Shown here: positions 13,922 through 22,542 of the stretch, in pieces
Layout of the letters: each line of letters opens with the position of its first letter
Numbering within the stretch: position 1 is the stretch's first letter
Assembly (NCBI GenBank): GCA_050633585.1
Contig: JBOEGT010000057.1
Location: forward strand, 12,854 to 76,853
DNA length: 64,000 bases
Direction: 5' to 3'
Source of the DNA: CALKZN01 sp050633585
GTDB lineage: Bacteria; Pseudomonadota; Gammaproteobacteria; Arenicellales; Arenicellaceae
The notes under the pieces: generated by a model
The model's input: the letters and a program-made list of their open reading frames with translations, nothing else
The model's database searches: none
What the model was told of the DNA's origin: nothing
Position numbers and translations under genes: made by a program

Positions 13922-15022
13922 ATGACGTATTCCACTCAAAAAAGAACTTTCAGTTTAACATTTAAAATCGCTGCTGCATTGTTAATCCAGTGTATTTCCA
14001 TCGGCACAATACAAAACAGCCTTGCTCAATCCAAGAAAAATATAAAATGGAACATGGTGGTTACTGAATCAAGAAATGACCACTTCCAAGAAATCCTTAA
14101 TCAATCATTAGTTCAATATGTTCGTGAGTTTTCAAATGGAAGGCTGACGATAGACATTAGTCCACAAAAATCGGCAAAAGAACCAGATGTTTTAAAATCG
14201 CTACAATCGCAAGAGTTCCAAATTGCTCACCTATCTCCAGCCAGTCTTTATGATTCAAACCCTAGCTTAGCGCTATTTAGCTCAACACCTTTCGGAATGA
14301 TTTCTGCAGAAAGGAACGCATGGCTATATGAGGCAGGAGGCTTAGGTTTGATGCAAAAAGCCTATGCAAAATACAATGTCTACGCATTTCCAGGAGGGAA
14401 TTCTGGCATACAAATGGGAGGTTGGTTTAGCAAACAAATTAAATCCAGAAAAGATATCAAAGGCATTTCTATTGCAAGCGAAGGCATCTCTAAAACAGTC
14501 TTCTCAGAGCTAGGGGCCAAAACCGTCAATTTACCGGCTGAAAAGTTAGTCCAAGCATTACAAAACAATACGGTTGAAGCTATTACGGGCGGCTCACCTG
14601 CCACAGAAAGTAATGCCGAATTTGCGAAAATAGCCGAATACTATTACACAGGATGGAATGAACCCAGCAAAGAAAGGCAGTTCTTTGTTGAAAAAAAGGC
14701 TTATGAAACGCTATCTAAGGACTTACAACTTGCATTAACTTCTGCAATGCGTCTCGCGGCATATGACATTTACACCTATATGACCCACCTAAACACACAA
14801 AAACTAAATGAATTAAAACAACAATATCCTGAACTAAAAATTCATGCCTTCCCAAGAGATGTCATGCGTGCTTTGCGCAGAAAATCTGCTCAAGAGGTGC
14901 TCTCCATCCAAAAAACTGATACTGAAGCCAATACCATTATTCGCTCAATTCAAGCATACCAAAAGCAAATACGCCTATGGACTCAAATTGGAGACCAAGC
15001 ATATCTCAACAACTCTCGCTAA
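13922..15022 (+). CDS. TRAP substrate-binding protein 2, conserved arginine absent
   Basis: 366-aa DctP-type protein with a signal peptide (about 1-36, ending SLAQ). Family landmarks include FSSTPFGM (119-126), FPGGNSG (156-162), MGGWF, and a C-terminal QAYLNNS shared with the next gene. The position corresponding to the substrate-binding Arg in IKGxxxR reads IKGISIA, with Ala at 185, so ligand recognition is probably altered. It starts 22 bp after gene 1 with AAAGG upstream; the three genes likely form an operon. Confidence 0.85.
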   Translation: MTYSTQKRTFSLTFKIAAALLIQCISIGTIQNSLAQSKKNIKWNMVVTESRNDHFQEILNQSLVQYVREFSNGRLTIDISPQKSAKEPDVLKSLQSQEFQIAHLSPASLYDSNPSLALFSSTPFGMISAERNAWLYEAGGLGLMQKAYAKYNVYAFPGGNSGIQMGGWFSKQIKSRKDIKGISIASEGISKTVFSELGAKTVNLPAEKLVQALQNNTVEAITGGSPATESNAEFAKIAEYYYTGWNEPSKERQFFVEKKAYETLSKDLQLALTSAMRLAAYDIYTYMTHLNTQKLNELKQQYPELKIHAFPRDVMRALRRKSAQEVLSIQKTDTEANTIIRSIQAYQKQIRLWTQIGDQAYLNNSR

Positions 15023-15062
15023 TACAGGCTTCGACTCAAAACCAAAGACTTAGGTTACTTTT

Positions 15063-16127
15063 ATGAAAAATTTATACAAAATCACTCTCATTACCGTCCT
15101 GCTCACCATGAGCAGCGCACTCAGCGCCAAAACATATAATTGGCGTCTCGCTCAGTCATGGGAAAGTGACTCACCATTATCGTATTCTGTTCAACAGTTT
15201 GTTACGTTGGCCAACCAATTATCAGCTGGCCAATTAAAAATTACCGTTGAACCTCAAGAAAAACACAAAAACCCATTTGGTATCTTTGACCTCGTTAAAG
15301 AAGGAAAATATCAAATGGGACATTCTGAATCCAGTTATTGGCGCAAAAAGGATCGCAATACATTATTCTTCAGTTCTGTACCATTTGGAATGATTGCCCC
15401 TGAGTTATATTCTTGGTTTTACCATGGCGACGGCATGCAGCTCATGGAAAAAGTTTACGCCAAATATGGCTTACTCTCTTTTCCAGGCGGCAATACAGGC
15501 AATCAAATGATGGGATGGTTCAGACGCGAAGTACAGTGCCTTGCCAATCTCAAAGGGTTAAAAATGCGCATGACAGGCATTGCCGGAGAGGTAATGCGCA
15601 ATGTTGGCGTTAATGTCGTTGATGTGCCATCGAACGAGCTCTATAAATCTCTTGATGATGGCGATCTAGATGCTGTTGGGTACTTTGGACCTGCGATTGA
15701 TTTTGATTTAGGTTTTTATAAAATTGCCCCTTATTACTACACTGGATGGCACGCGCCTAGTTCTGAGATGCAATTTTTAATCAACCAAGAAGCATTTGCA
15801 GAGCTACCACAATCGTTACAACAGGTTGTCAAAAACGCAATGCGCTTAGCGGCTTACGATATGTACACCAAAATCACGCATGAAAATGGTGTAAAGCTCA
15901 ACAGAATTAAGGAAGACTTTCCAAATATTAAGTTCCGCGCATTGCCCAACTCAGTGACTCGCAGACTCATTAGAGAAACCAGACGCCTAATGCGCGACAT
16001 TGCGGAACAAGGGGATGACCTAACTCGCGAAATAATGAGCTCAATGGAAGCACACAAGAACAATAGCCGTAAATGGACTCGCGTTGGTGAGCAAGCTTAT
16101 TTAAACAACTCTTCAGATGTGCTTTAG
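15063..16127 (+). CDS. TRAP substrate-binding protein 3
   Basis: 354-aa DctP-type protein with a signal peptide (about 1-22, ending LSA). It is a close paralogue of gene 2: both share PFGM (107-110), FPGGNTG (140-146), a GWF motif, YYYTGWHAPS-type sequence, and the terminal AYLNNS. Unlike gene 2 it keeps the conserved arginine (LKGLKMR, R169). It ends the three-gene set and is followed by a terminator at 16155. Substrate unknown; landmarks resemble the mannitol/chloroaromatic-type TRAP binding proteins. Confidence 0.85.
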   Translation: MKNLYKITLITVLLTMSSALSAKTYNWRLAQSWESDSPLSYSVQQFVTLANQLSAGQLKITVEPQEKHKNPFGIFDLVKEGKYQMGHSESSYWRKKDRNTLFFSSVPFGMIAPELYSWFYHGDGMQLMEKVYAKYGLLSFPGGNTGNQMMGWFRREVQCLANLKGLKMRMTGIAGEVMRNVGVNVVDVPSNELYKSLDDGDLDAVGYFGPAIDFDLGFYKIAPYYYTGWHAPSSEMQFLINQEAFAELPQSLQQVVKNAMRLAAYDMYTKITHENGVKLNRIKEDFPNIKFRALPNSVTRRLIRETRRLMRDIAEQGDDLTREIMSSMEAHKNNSRKWTRVGEQAYLNNSSDVL

Positions 16128-16154
16128 TGAAATAGTGAAGATGAAACTTTCATG

Positions 16155-16192
16155 AAAAGCAGCATCGCTTTCTCGTCAAGGTTGCTTTTTTT
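16155..16192 (+). terminator. Terminator of the TRAP binding-protein cluster
   Basis: AAAAGCAGC (16155-16163) pairs with GTTGCTTTT (16181-16189), 9 bp with one G-U, then further T residues. It lies 27 bp after the third TRAP gene. Confidence 0.65.
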
Positions 16193-16210
16193 CAGTATCA
16201 TTCACTCCAT

Positions 16211-16244
16211 CGTAACTACTGGGTAACCATACCCAGTAGTTACG
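16211..16244. repeat. Perfect 15-bp inverted repeat upstream of the parvulin gene
   Basis: The left arm at 16211-16225 (CGTAACTACTGGGTA) is exactly complementary to the right arm at 16230-16244, with a 4-nt loop ACCA. It lies 31 bp upstream of the parvulin start codon and has no T-run, so it is not a normal terminator. It could be an operator, a cruciform-type site or a leader hairpin. Confidence 0.7.
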
Positions 16245-16275
16245 CCAACTAATGCATTTACCAATGAGGATAATC

Positions 16276-16560
16276 ATGGCTCAAGCAACAGCAAGACATA
16301 TTCTAGTAAGCTCAGAAGAAGCTTGCCTAGAGATCAAAAACAACATTCAAAACAAATCAATTAGCTTTGAAGATGCTGCTAAGCAACACTCTAGTTGCCC
16401 ATCTGGTCAAGCTGGCGGAGATTTAGGCAGTTTTGGGCCAGGGATGATGGTGCCAGAATTTGATAAAGTGTGCTTCAATGAAGAAGTTGGCACCGTTCAT
16501 GGTCCAGTACAAACTCAGTTTGGTTACCACTTAGTTGAAGTGACTGACCGCTCAGAATAA
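16276..16560 (+). CDS. ppiC: PpiC-type parvulin peptidyl-prolyl isomerase
   Basis: 94-aa stand-alone parvulin, matching the length of E. coli PpiC. It catalyses cis-trans isomerisation of prolyl bonds in the cytoplasm. Family landmarks are ARHILVS at the start, SxCPSGQAGGDLGSF in the middle, and QFGYHLVEV at the end. The ATG at 16276 is chosen because GAGG precedes it and the protein then starts like PpiC; an in-frame ATG at 16252 would add eight residues. Flanked by its own terminator. Confidence 0.9.
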   Translation: MAQATARHILVSSEEACLEIKNNIQNKSISFEDAAKQHSSCPSGQAGGDLGSFGPGMMVPEFDKVCFNEEVGTVHGPVQTQFGYHLVEVTDRSE

Positions 16561-16570
16561 TAATCGTCAC

Positions 16571-16612
16571 AGAAAGCGGCTTACCAAACCTGCCGCTTTC
16601 TAGTTCCCTTTT
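16571..16612 (+). terminator. Terminator after ppiC
   Basis: AGAAAGCGGC (16571-16580) pairs perfectly with GCCGCTTTCT (16592-16601), followed by a T-rich stretch. It lies between the convergent ppiC and HNH genes. Confidence 0.75.
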
Positions 16613-16631
16613 TACCCATCAAGATTCAAGT

Positions 16632-17294
16632 TTAAACATTCACCTTTCTCTCCAATAACGGACTCGTCCTTGGGAAATGCGCTTGCAAGAATTCCATTTG
16701 ATCAGCCAATACACGGCGTCCCTTCAAATAAATATATTCTGCATGAGAAGGCTTAAAAGGAAGTGCTAACAATGTCATATTTGCCTGTTCTGGCGTTCTT
16801 CCAGCTTTATGATTATTGCAACGCTTACACGCAGTGGCCACGTTAGACCAAATATCTTCCCCACCTAGACTTGTCGGAGTAATATGATCCCGCGACAAAC
16901 AGTGTCGGCTATATGTCTCACCACAATACAAACACATACGTGCATCTCTAGCAAACAATGTTTGATTACTGAGCGGCGGAGTATATGAATAAAGCCTTTC
17001 GTGGCTATTCACCTTTTCTGAAGTAGTCGCAATAATTGAGTGAACTTCAAGGGTACTTTGCTGCCCTGTCATAGAATTAATGCCCCCACGCAGAAGATAC
17101 AGAGGCTCACCACAGCTATATAAGACTTTATCTAAGAAGTAGAGCTTCACCGCTTCTTGATAACTAACCCAGTCAAGCGGCATCCCTGATGGGTCAACGC
17201 GAAGGATTTGATGACTAAGGTTTTTCGAAGAAAACTTCGACGTTTGTGCTACTTGTGTATCTAAAAAATTAGACTGTTCCATAGACTTAACCAT
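16632..17294 (-). CDS. HNH endonuclease family protein
   Basis: 220-aa protein with an N-terminal region of unknown function (about 1-110) and a C-terminal HNH nuclease. A zinc-type CLYCGE pair lies near 120, followed by RDHITPTSLGG with the catalytic DH, an N in WSNVATAC, and CKRCNNHKAGRTP. This architecture is a common chromosomal HNH protein of gammaproteobacteria whose physiological role is unclear. The start is the ATG at 17294; a second in-frame ATG at 17282 is possible and neither has a strong ribosome binding site. Overlapping palindromes cover the start region. Confidence 0.85.
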   Translation of the reverse strand: MVKSMEQSNFLDTQVAQTSKFSSKNLSHQILRVDPSGMPLDWVSYQEAVKLYFLDKVLYSCGEPLYLLRGGINSMTGQQSTLEVHSIIATTSEKVNSHERLYSYTPPLSNQTLFARDARMCLYCGETYSRHCLSRDHITPTSLGGEDIWSNVATACKRCNNHKAGRTPEQANMTLLALPFKPSHAEYIYLKGRRVLADQMEFLQAHFPRTSPLLERKVNV

Positions 17295-17312
17295 AACTTA
17301 GTTATGACTAAG
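17292..17312. promoter_or_regulatory. Overlapping palindromes at the HNH gene start
   Basis: CATAAC-TTA-GTTATG (17292-17306) and CTTAGT-TATG-ACTAAG (17297-17312) are two overlapping perfect 6-bp inverted repeats that include the HNH start codon. They could be an operator or an initiation-blocking stem. No binding protein can be named. Confidence 0.3.
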
Positions 17313-17392
17313 CTACAGGAAAAAATATGACAGAACAAGTACAGGGCTTTCTTTTAAGCTTAATAAAAAATGAGAGGGTTTATTTCAACAGG

Positions 17393-17423
17393 CACAAAAA
17401 AACCAGCCATAAAGGCTGGTTTT
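17393..17423 (-). terminator. Terminator of the rpmB-rpmG unit
   Basis: AACCAGCC (17401-17408) pairs with GGCTGGTT (17414-17421). On the minus strand the stem is followed by a long T-run, placing it just after rpmG. Confidence 0.8.
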
Positions 17424-17441
17424 ACGTAAACAAAACTTAAA

Positions 17442-17597
17442 TTACTTAATTTTTGCTTCTTTATACTCAACATGCTTACGAACTTTAGGGTCATATTTTT
17501 TAATAACCATTTTTTCAGTCATCGTACGCTTGTTTTTAGTTGTAGTGTAGTAATGACCCGTTCCTGCAGTCGATACTAATTTGATTTTATCTCTCAT
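17442..17597 (-). CDS. rpmG: 50S ribosomal protein L33
   Basis: 51-aa L33, a small basic protein of the large subunit near the E site. It begins MRDKIKLVSTAGTGHYYTTT and has the KNKR and YDPKVRKHVEYKE segments typical of the family. This copy lacks the zinc-binding cysteines, so it is the Cys-minus form. It follows rpmB by about 42 bp on the same strand, the usual bacterial pair, and a terminator follows. Confidence 0.95.
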   Translation of the reverse strand: MRDKIKLVSTAGTGHYYTTTKNKRTMTEKMVIKKYDPKVRKHVEYKEAKIK

Positions 17598-17639
17598 GAT
17601 GAATCCTCAGTCTCGCGTCTATAAAATAGTCGAAAAAAG

Positions 17640-17876
17640 TTATACTTTTTCGCCACGTGTACGTAGCTCAGTCAACACAGTATCAATGCCTTTTTTATCA
17701 ATGATACGAATACCTTTCGTCGACACACGCAATTTAACCCAACGATTTTCACTTTCAACCCAAAACTTACGATAGTGCAAGTTAGGCACAAAGGTACGAC
17801 GCGTTCTGTTTTTCGCGTGTGAAACATTGTTGCCAAAAGTGGTACGTTTACCAGTAACCTGACATTCTCTTGCCAT
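17640..17876 (-). CDS. rpmB: 50S ribosomal protein L28
   Basis: 78-aa L28, matching the normal gammaproteobacterial length. It starts MARECQVTGKR and contains NNVSHAKNRT and the FWVESENRWVKLRVS segment typical of the family. First gene of the rpmB-rpmG operon; the promoter should lie between this gene and radC. Confidence 0.97.
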   Translation of the reverse strand: MARECQVTGKRTTFGNNVSHAKNRTRRTFVPNLHYRKFWVESENRWVKLRVSTKGIRIIDKKGIDTVLTELRTRGEKV

Positions 17877-18097
17877 TATAATAACCTTTCTTAGATTTCT
17901 AAGTCTTATGCGCCTCTGCCTTGTTTAAGCGTAAATACAAAGGACACATGTAAAAATTCTTTCAAAACCACTAAATATCGATGTGATAAATAGCGGGTGC
18001 GCATTTATATCAAATTGCATGAAGAAATCCAAACACTTTTACGCGTTTTTAGCTATTTTCTGCAAAAATAACGAGAAAAGCATTTGGACCGGCAACA

Positions 18098-18898
18098 TTA
18101 TAGCAAACCTCGTTCAGCAAATGAGCAACATTCGGCATTACCCACAATAATATGATCTAATAAATTGACATCCAATAAACCAAGCGCTGTGCGTAAAGAT
18201 TGCGTTAATTGTTTGTCAGCCTCTGAGGGCTCAGCAATACCTGAAGGATGATTATGAGCCACAATTAAGCTTGCAGCATTATATTGCATAGCTTCTTTAA
18301 CAACCTCTCTTACAGGCACCGATGCGCCATTTATTGTTCCTCGAAACAACTCTTTATAGGCAATCAACTGATGCCTAGCATCTAAAAATAAAGCCACAAA
18401 AGCCTCATAAGGTTTATCGCGAAGTTGCAAGCGCAAATAATCTTTGGTTTTATCAGAGCTGGTTAAACAATTTTCTTTAACAATAGATTGCTCTAATACT
18501 CGCTTACCTAACTCCAACGCAGCTTGCAATTGAGCATATTTAGCAGCCCCCATTCCATGCAACTTGAAAAACTGTTTAGGCGGCAACATTAATAACTCAC
18601 GCACACCCCCTGACTCCAACAGCAATCGCCTTGCCAACTCAACAACAGAAACCCCTTTCACACCAGTCCTCAATAATATAGCTAGCAATTCTGCATCAGA
18701 TATCGCATTTGCCCCGCAATGAATCAATCGCTCACGCGGTCTCTCCTTTAACGGCCAATGCTTCACTGATTGATCAGCTGGCAATGTAGCTGTGTTAGCG
18801 TTTTTATTTGATCGAGGCTTTTTTTTAATTAGTTCTTTATGATCTTCTTTTTGTTGATCATGGTTATTCTGACGAATAACTGACTCAGATATAGACAT
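18098..18898 (-). CDS. radC: RadC-family JAB/MPN domain protein
   Basis: 266-aa RadC (UPF0758). A Lys/Asn-rich N-terminal extension of about 45 residues precedes the usual WPLKERPRERLI start, then a helix-hairpin-helix-like region and the JAMM metal-binding pattern ending HNHPSGIAEPSEAD. RadC proteins were named for a repair phenotype later ascribed elsewhere; their biochemical role is unsettled. It is divergent from coaBC with 97 bp between, the common gammaproteobacterial arrangement. The long extension is unusual but the ATG at 18898 has a reasonable ribosome binding site (GGAGAG). Confidence 0.92.
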   Translation of the reverse strand: MSISESVIRQNNHDQQKEDHKELIKKKPRSNKNANTATLPADQSVKHWPLKERPRERLIHCGANAISDAELLAILLRTGVKGVSVVELARRLLLESGGVRELLMLPPKQFFKLHGMGAAKYAQLQAALELGKRVLEQSIVKENCLTSSDKTKDYLRLQLRDKPYEAFVALFLDARHQLIAYKELFRGTINGASVPVREVVKEAMQYNAASLIVAHNHPSGIAEPSEADKQLTQSLRTALGLLDVNLLDHIIVGNAECCSFAERGLL

Positions 18899-18995
18899 TG
18901 ATTCTCTCCTTGAATCTCAATTTAACTTTATTTTATAAAAAATACACCAAAATCCATCTTGGCTCTCTTTAGGAGCCACTGTACACTCCATCACT

Positions 18996-20198
18996 ATGTT
19001 AAGTCTAGTCAATAAAAATATCTTATTAGGCGTTACCGCAGGAATCGCTGCCTACAAAACTCCCGACCTTGTTCGTCGCTTACGCGACCTTGGCGCTAAT
19101 GTACAAGTAGTGCTTAGCAAAAATGCAGCTGATTTTGTTTCCGAAATCGCCTTACAAGCCGTCAGCGGACACTCCGTACACAACTATAAAATGGATGCTG
19201 AGTCCGAGTCTGGGATGGGTCATATCGATCTGGCACGCTGGGCCGACGCAGTATTAATTGCTCCGGCAACTGCCAATGCTATATCTCGCCTAAAAAATGG
19301 CGAAGCTGACGAACTACTGACCACTATTTGTGTTGCCACAAATGCCATCATTGCTATCGCTCCTGCCATGAATCAACAAATGTGGGCAAATCAGGCGACC
19401 CAAGCCAATATTGAACACCTTAGAAAAGTCGGCATCGCTATTCTAGGACCCGATTCTGGAGATCAAGCGTGTGGAGAAGTTGGGATGGGCAGAATGCTTC
19501 AACCCATTGATCTTGCACAGCGTACCGCTCAACTATTCGAAACAGGCTCGTTAGCGGGCAAATCTGTCATGCTAACAGCTGGCCCAACATGGGAAGCTTT
19601 AGACCCTGTCAGAGGCATCACCAATCACAGCTCAGGGCTAATGGGCTACTCACTCGCACAAGCGGCTGTTGAGGCAGGCGCCAAAGTAACGCTAGTGTCA
19701 GGACCAACCCACCTCACCTCCCCTGAACATGTCAATGCTCTTCAGGTTATTTCAGCGTTAGATATGCAAGAAGCGGTGATGGATAACATTAGCAACCAAG
19801 ACGTCTTTATCGGTGTAGCCGCGGTTGCAGACTATCGACCTATTGAAACTGCAGAATGCAAAATCAAGAAAAAAACAGATAACGACACCATGACAATCAC
19901 CATGGTAAAAAACCCTGACATCCTAGCAGGTGTTGCCAGCCTGCCTAATGCCCCATTCACTGTTGGCTTTGCCGCCGAAACTAACGATGTTGAAGAATAT
20001 GCAAAAGGCAAATTAGAACGAAAAAAATTAGATATGATTGCCGCAAATCACGTCGGTGGTAAGGATACTGGTTTTGGCACTGCTGATAATGCAATAACCT
20101 TGATTACAAAAGAAGAAACTATCGTACTCAGCAAAGCGAGTAAAACTCAAATTGCTCGACAACTCATTGAAGAGATCAGCCGAAAAATAAACCCATAA
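18996..20198 (+). CDS. coaBC: Bifunctional phosphopantothenoylcysteine decarboxylase/synthase
   Basis: 400-aa CoaBC (Dfp), two steps of coenzyme A synthesis: CTP-dependent coupling of phosphopantothenate to cysteine, then FMN-dependent decarboxylation. The N-terminal flavoprotein domain (about 1-185) has the catalytic H76 in GHIDLARWAD, the PAMN motif (123-126), and C159 in QACGEVGMGRM. The C-terminal synthase domain has GPTWEALDPVRGITN and the KIKKK lysine region. Full length for the family; dut follows 49 bp downstream, a conserved pairing. Confidence 0.97.
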   Translation: MLSLVNKNILLGVTAGIAAYKTPDLVRRLRDLGANVQVVLSKNAADFVSEIALQAVSGHSVHNYKMDAESESGMGHIDLARWADAVLIAPATANAISRLKNGEADELLTTICVATNAIIAIAPAMNQQMWANQATQANIEHLRKVGIAILGPDSGDQACGEVGMGRMLQPIDLAQRTAQLFETGSLAGKSVMLTAGPTWEALDPVRGITNHSSGLMGYSLAQAAVEAGAKVTLVSGPTHLTSPEHVNALQVISALDMQEAVMDNISNQDVFIGVAAVADYRPIETAECKIKKKTDNDTMTITMVKNPDILAGVASLPNAPFTVGFAAETNDVEEYAKGKLERKKLDMIAANHVGGKDTGFGTADNAITLITKEETIVLSKASKTQIARQLIEEISRKINP

Positions 20199-20247
20199 AC
20201 GGTTGTGGCCCTCAAGTACAACACAGACTAATATTTACAGGTAAAAG

Positions 20248-20706
20248 ATGAAAAAAGCAGTGCAAGTCAAAATTTTAGACTCGAGAATTGGCCAAGACAT
20301 TCCCATGCCAGAATATGCTACCGATGGATCTGCAGGCTTAGATCTTCGTGCCTGTATTGAAACATCTATTACCATCAAACCCAGTGAAACAGTACTGATA
20401 CCAACTGGTTTATCTGTCTATTTAGCAGACCCTAGCCTAGCCGCAATGCTATTACCAAGATCAGGGCTAGGTCACAAGCATGGTATCGTTTTGGGCAATC
20501 TTGTCGGCTTAATCGATGCGGACTATCAAGGCCCATTAATGGTCTCCTTATGGAACCGTAGCAATCAAGATTTCAATATAGAAGTTGGCGATAGAATTGC
20601 ACAAATGATAGTCGTCCCAGTCATTCAATGTGATTTCAATATCGTTGATAATTTTGAAGAAACCGCCAGAGGAGAAGGCGGTTTTGGACACTCGGGCGTC
20701 AAATAA
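20248..20706 (+). CDS. dut: dUTP diphosphatase
   Basis: 152-aa trimeric dUTPase, hydrolysing dUTP to dUMP and pyrophosphate to supply thymidylate synthesis and keep uracil out of DNA. All five motifs are visible: DGSAGLDLRA, PRSGLGHKHG, GLIDADYQGPLMV, RIAQMIV and the flexible C-terminal RGEGGFGHSG. It lies downstream of coaBC as in most relatives. No clear terminator follows. Confidence 0.97.
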   Translation: MKKAVQVKILDSRIGQDIPMPEYATDGSAGLDLRACIETSITIKPSETVLIPTGLSVYLADPSLAAMLLPRSGLGHKHGIVLGNLVGLIDADYQGPLMVSLWNRSNQDFNIEVGDRIAQMIVVPVIQCDFNIVDNFEETARGEGGFGHSGVK

Positions 20707-20768
20707 AATAATTGCATTTAATGAACTTTAAACACAAAAAAGCAGCCTACTGAGCAAAAAAGCTTAAA

Positions 20769-20792
20769 ATTCTACATTTTTTTTAGTAGAAT
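20769..20792. repeat. Small inverted repeat between dut and gltA
   Basis: ATTCTAC (20769-20775) and GTAGAAT (20786-20792) form a 7-bp inverted repeat around a T-rich loop, within the 277-bp dut-gltA gap. It could be a weak terminator of dut or part of the gltA control region. Nothing else distinctive is seen in the gap. Confidence 0.3.
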
Positions 20793-20983
20793 ACGCCGCA
20801 GCGGTTCGAATGATAGCTAGGTGCTATTGCGAAATGGGTGCTTTTCAGAGCTTGTTAGCTACATTTAATAACAAACTTAATTTGAGCTTAGCGCACCATT
20901 TCCCAACAGACCTAATCTATGAGTACTGAGTCACCCTCTTAGATTCAGACCACTCACACTACTTAAACTTATCGAGGTTAATT

Positions 20984-22267
20984 ATGGCTGATACGCTTTC
21001 CATCAAAGACAACCGCACTGGAAAAGACTACGAAATTGATATTGTCGGCGACAACATCAAAGCAATCGACTTGCGTCAAATTAAAGTTGAAGATGATGAC
21101 TTTGGCATGATGGCATATGACCCGGGTTACACGAATACTGCATCTTGCAGCAGTAGCGTAACCGACCTTCACGGCGACAAAGGCATTTTACGTTACCGCG
21201 GCTACCCTATAGAACAACTTGCTGAGAAATGCACCTTCATGGAAGTTGCTCACTTGCTAATGTTCAAAGAACTGCCAAACAAAGCACAGTTAAGTGATTG
21301 GGAAGCAGACATCACGCAGCACACTATGTTGCATGAAAAAACAAAGAAAATGATGACTGGCTTCAACTATGATGCGCACCCAATGGGTGTATTCATCTCA
21401 ATGATGGCAGCCTTATCAACATTCTATCCAGACTCAAAAAATGTCGACGATTACGATAATCGTCTTCTCCAATGCAAACGCATCATCGGCAAAGTACCCA
21501 CGATTGCATCTTATGCATACCGAAACAGCCGTGGATTACCTTACATCTACCCCGACAATGATCTTAGCTATACTGCTAACTTCTTGAACATGATGTATCG
21601 CATGGTTGAACCTCGCTATCAAGCAGATCCAGTACTTGAACGCGCGCTTGACATCCTATTTATATTGCATGCCGATCACGAACAAAACTGTTCTACTAGC
21701 GCCATGCGAAATATCACCAGCTCAAAAGCAGACCCTTTCGTGTCAATTGCAGGTGCTGCCGCAGCGCTGTATGGACCGTCACATGGTGGCGCCAATGAAG
21801 CCGTGTTAAAAATGCTGAATGAAATCGGCACAAAAGACAAAGTAAAAGCCTATATCGATAGCTGTAAGAACGGCGAAAAACGCTTAATGGGTTTTGGTCA
21901 CCGTGTATACAAGAGCTATGATCCTCGCGCAGCAATCGTTAAAGATGTAGCCTATGACGTTTTTGAGGTAACCGGCAAGAACCCACTCATTGATGTTGCA
22001 CTAGAACTTGAACGCATTGCACTTGAAGATGATTACTTTGTTAAACGCAACCTTTATCCAAATGTTGACTTCTATTCAGGTCTTATTTACGAAGCAATGA
22101 ACTTCCCAACAGATAAGTTCACTGTTTTATTTGCCATTCCTCGCACAGTTGGCTGGTTAAGCCAATGGATGGAATTAATGCAAGACGATGAGTTCCGTAT
22201 TGCACGCCCTCGCCAAGTTTATACCGGTGAAGGCATACGTGACGTTCCGTCAATCAGCAAAAGATAA
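20984..22267 (+). CDS. gltA: Citrate synthase
   Basis: 427-aa citrate synthase, condensing oxaloacetate and acetyl-CoA at TCA cycle entry. The length and N-terminal extension match the large hexameric NADH-sensitive type of Gram-negative bacteria. Signature segments include GPSHGGANEAVLKML, the catalytic-His MGFGHRVYKSYDPRA, and the catalytic-Asp region VDFYSGLIY. It has its own strong terminator; sucA follows 275 bp later in the same direction, with no sdhCDAB genes between. Confidence 0.97.
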   Translation: MADTLSIKDNRTGKDYEIDIVGDNIKAIDLRQIKVEDDDFGMMAYDPGYTNTASCSSSVTDLHGDKGILRYRGYPIEQLAEKCTFMEVAHLLMFKELPNKAQLSDWEADITQHTMLHEKTKKMMTGFNYDAHPMGVFISMMAALSTFYPDSKNVDDYDNRLLQCKRIIGKVPTIASYAYRNSRGLPYIYPDNDLSYTANFLNMMYRMVEPRYQADPVLERALDILFILHADHEQNCSTSAMRNITSSKADPFVSIAGAAAALYGPSHGGANEAVLKMLNEIGTKDKVKAYIDSCKNGEKRLMGFGHRVYKSYDPRAAIVKDVAYDVFEVTGKNPLIDVALELERIALEDDYFVKRNLYPNVDFYSGLIYEAMNFPTDKFTVLFAIPRTVGWLSQWMELMQDDEFRIARPRQVYTGEGIRDVPSISKR

Positions 22268-22293
22268 TGAATAAATAAGTTCAAAATCACGCC

Positions 22294-22329
22294 AAAAAAA
22301 GGGTTTATCGCAAGATAAACCCTTTTTTT
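22294..22329. terminator. gltA terminator
   Basis: GGGTTTATC (22301-22309) and GATAAACCC (22314-22322) form a perfect stem with a GCAA tetraloop, flanked by seven A and seven T residues. A textbook, potentially bidirectional terminator. Confidence 0.92.
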
Positions 22330-22542
22330 ATGCATATAAAAAGAAAGTGTTTTACTCCGTCGAGAGGATGTCTATAATAGCAACGTAGAAAATTTTTAAA
22401 ATCATATGCAAAAAGTTTCATATTGATTATTTTAATTTCATTCTCACCTACGCACATAAAAGCGTACGAGCTTAAAATAACGAATATGAAACGTAAACAT
22501 AAAACCACGTCTTGAAAAAGGCGCAAGCCATGCGAAATCAGT

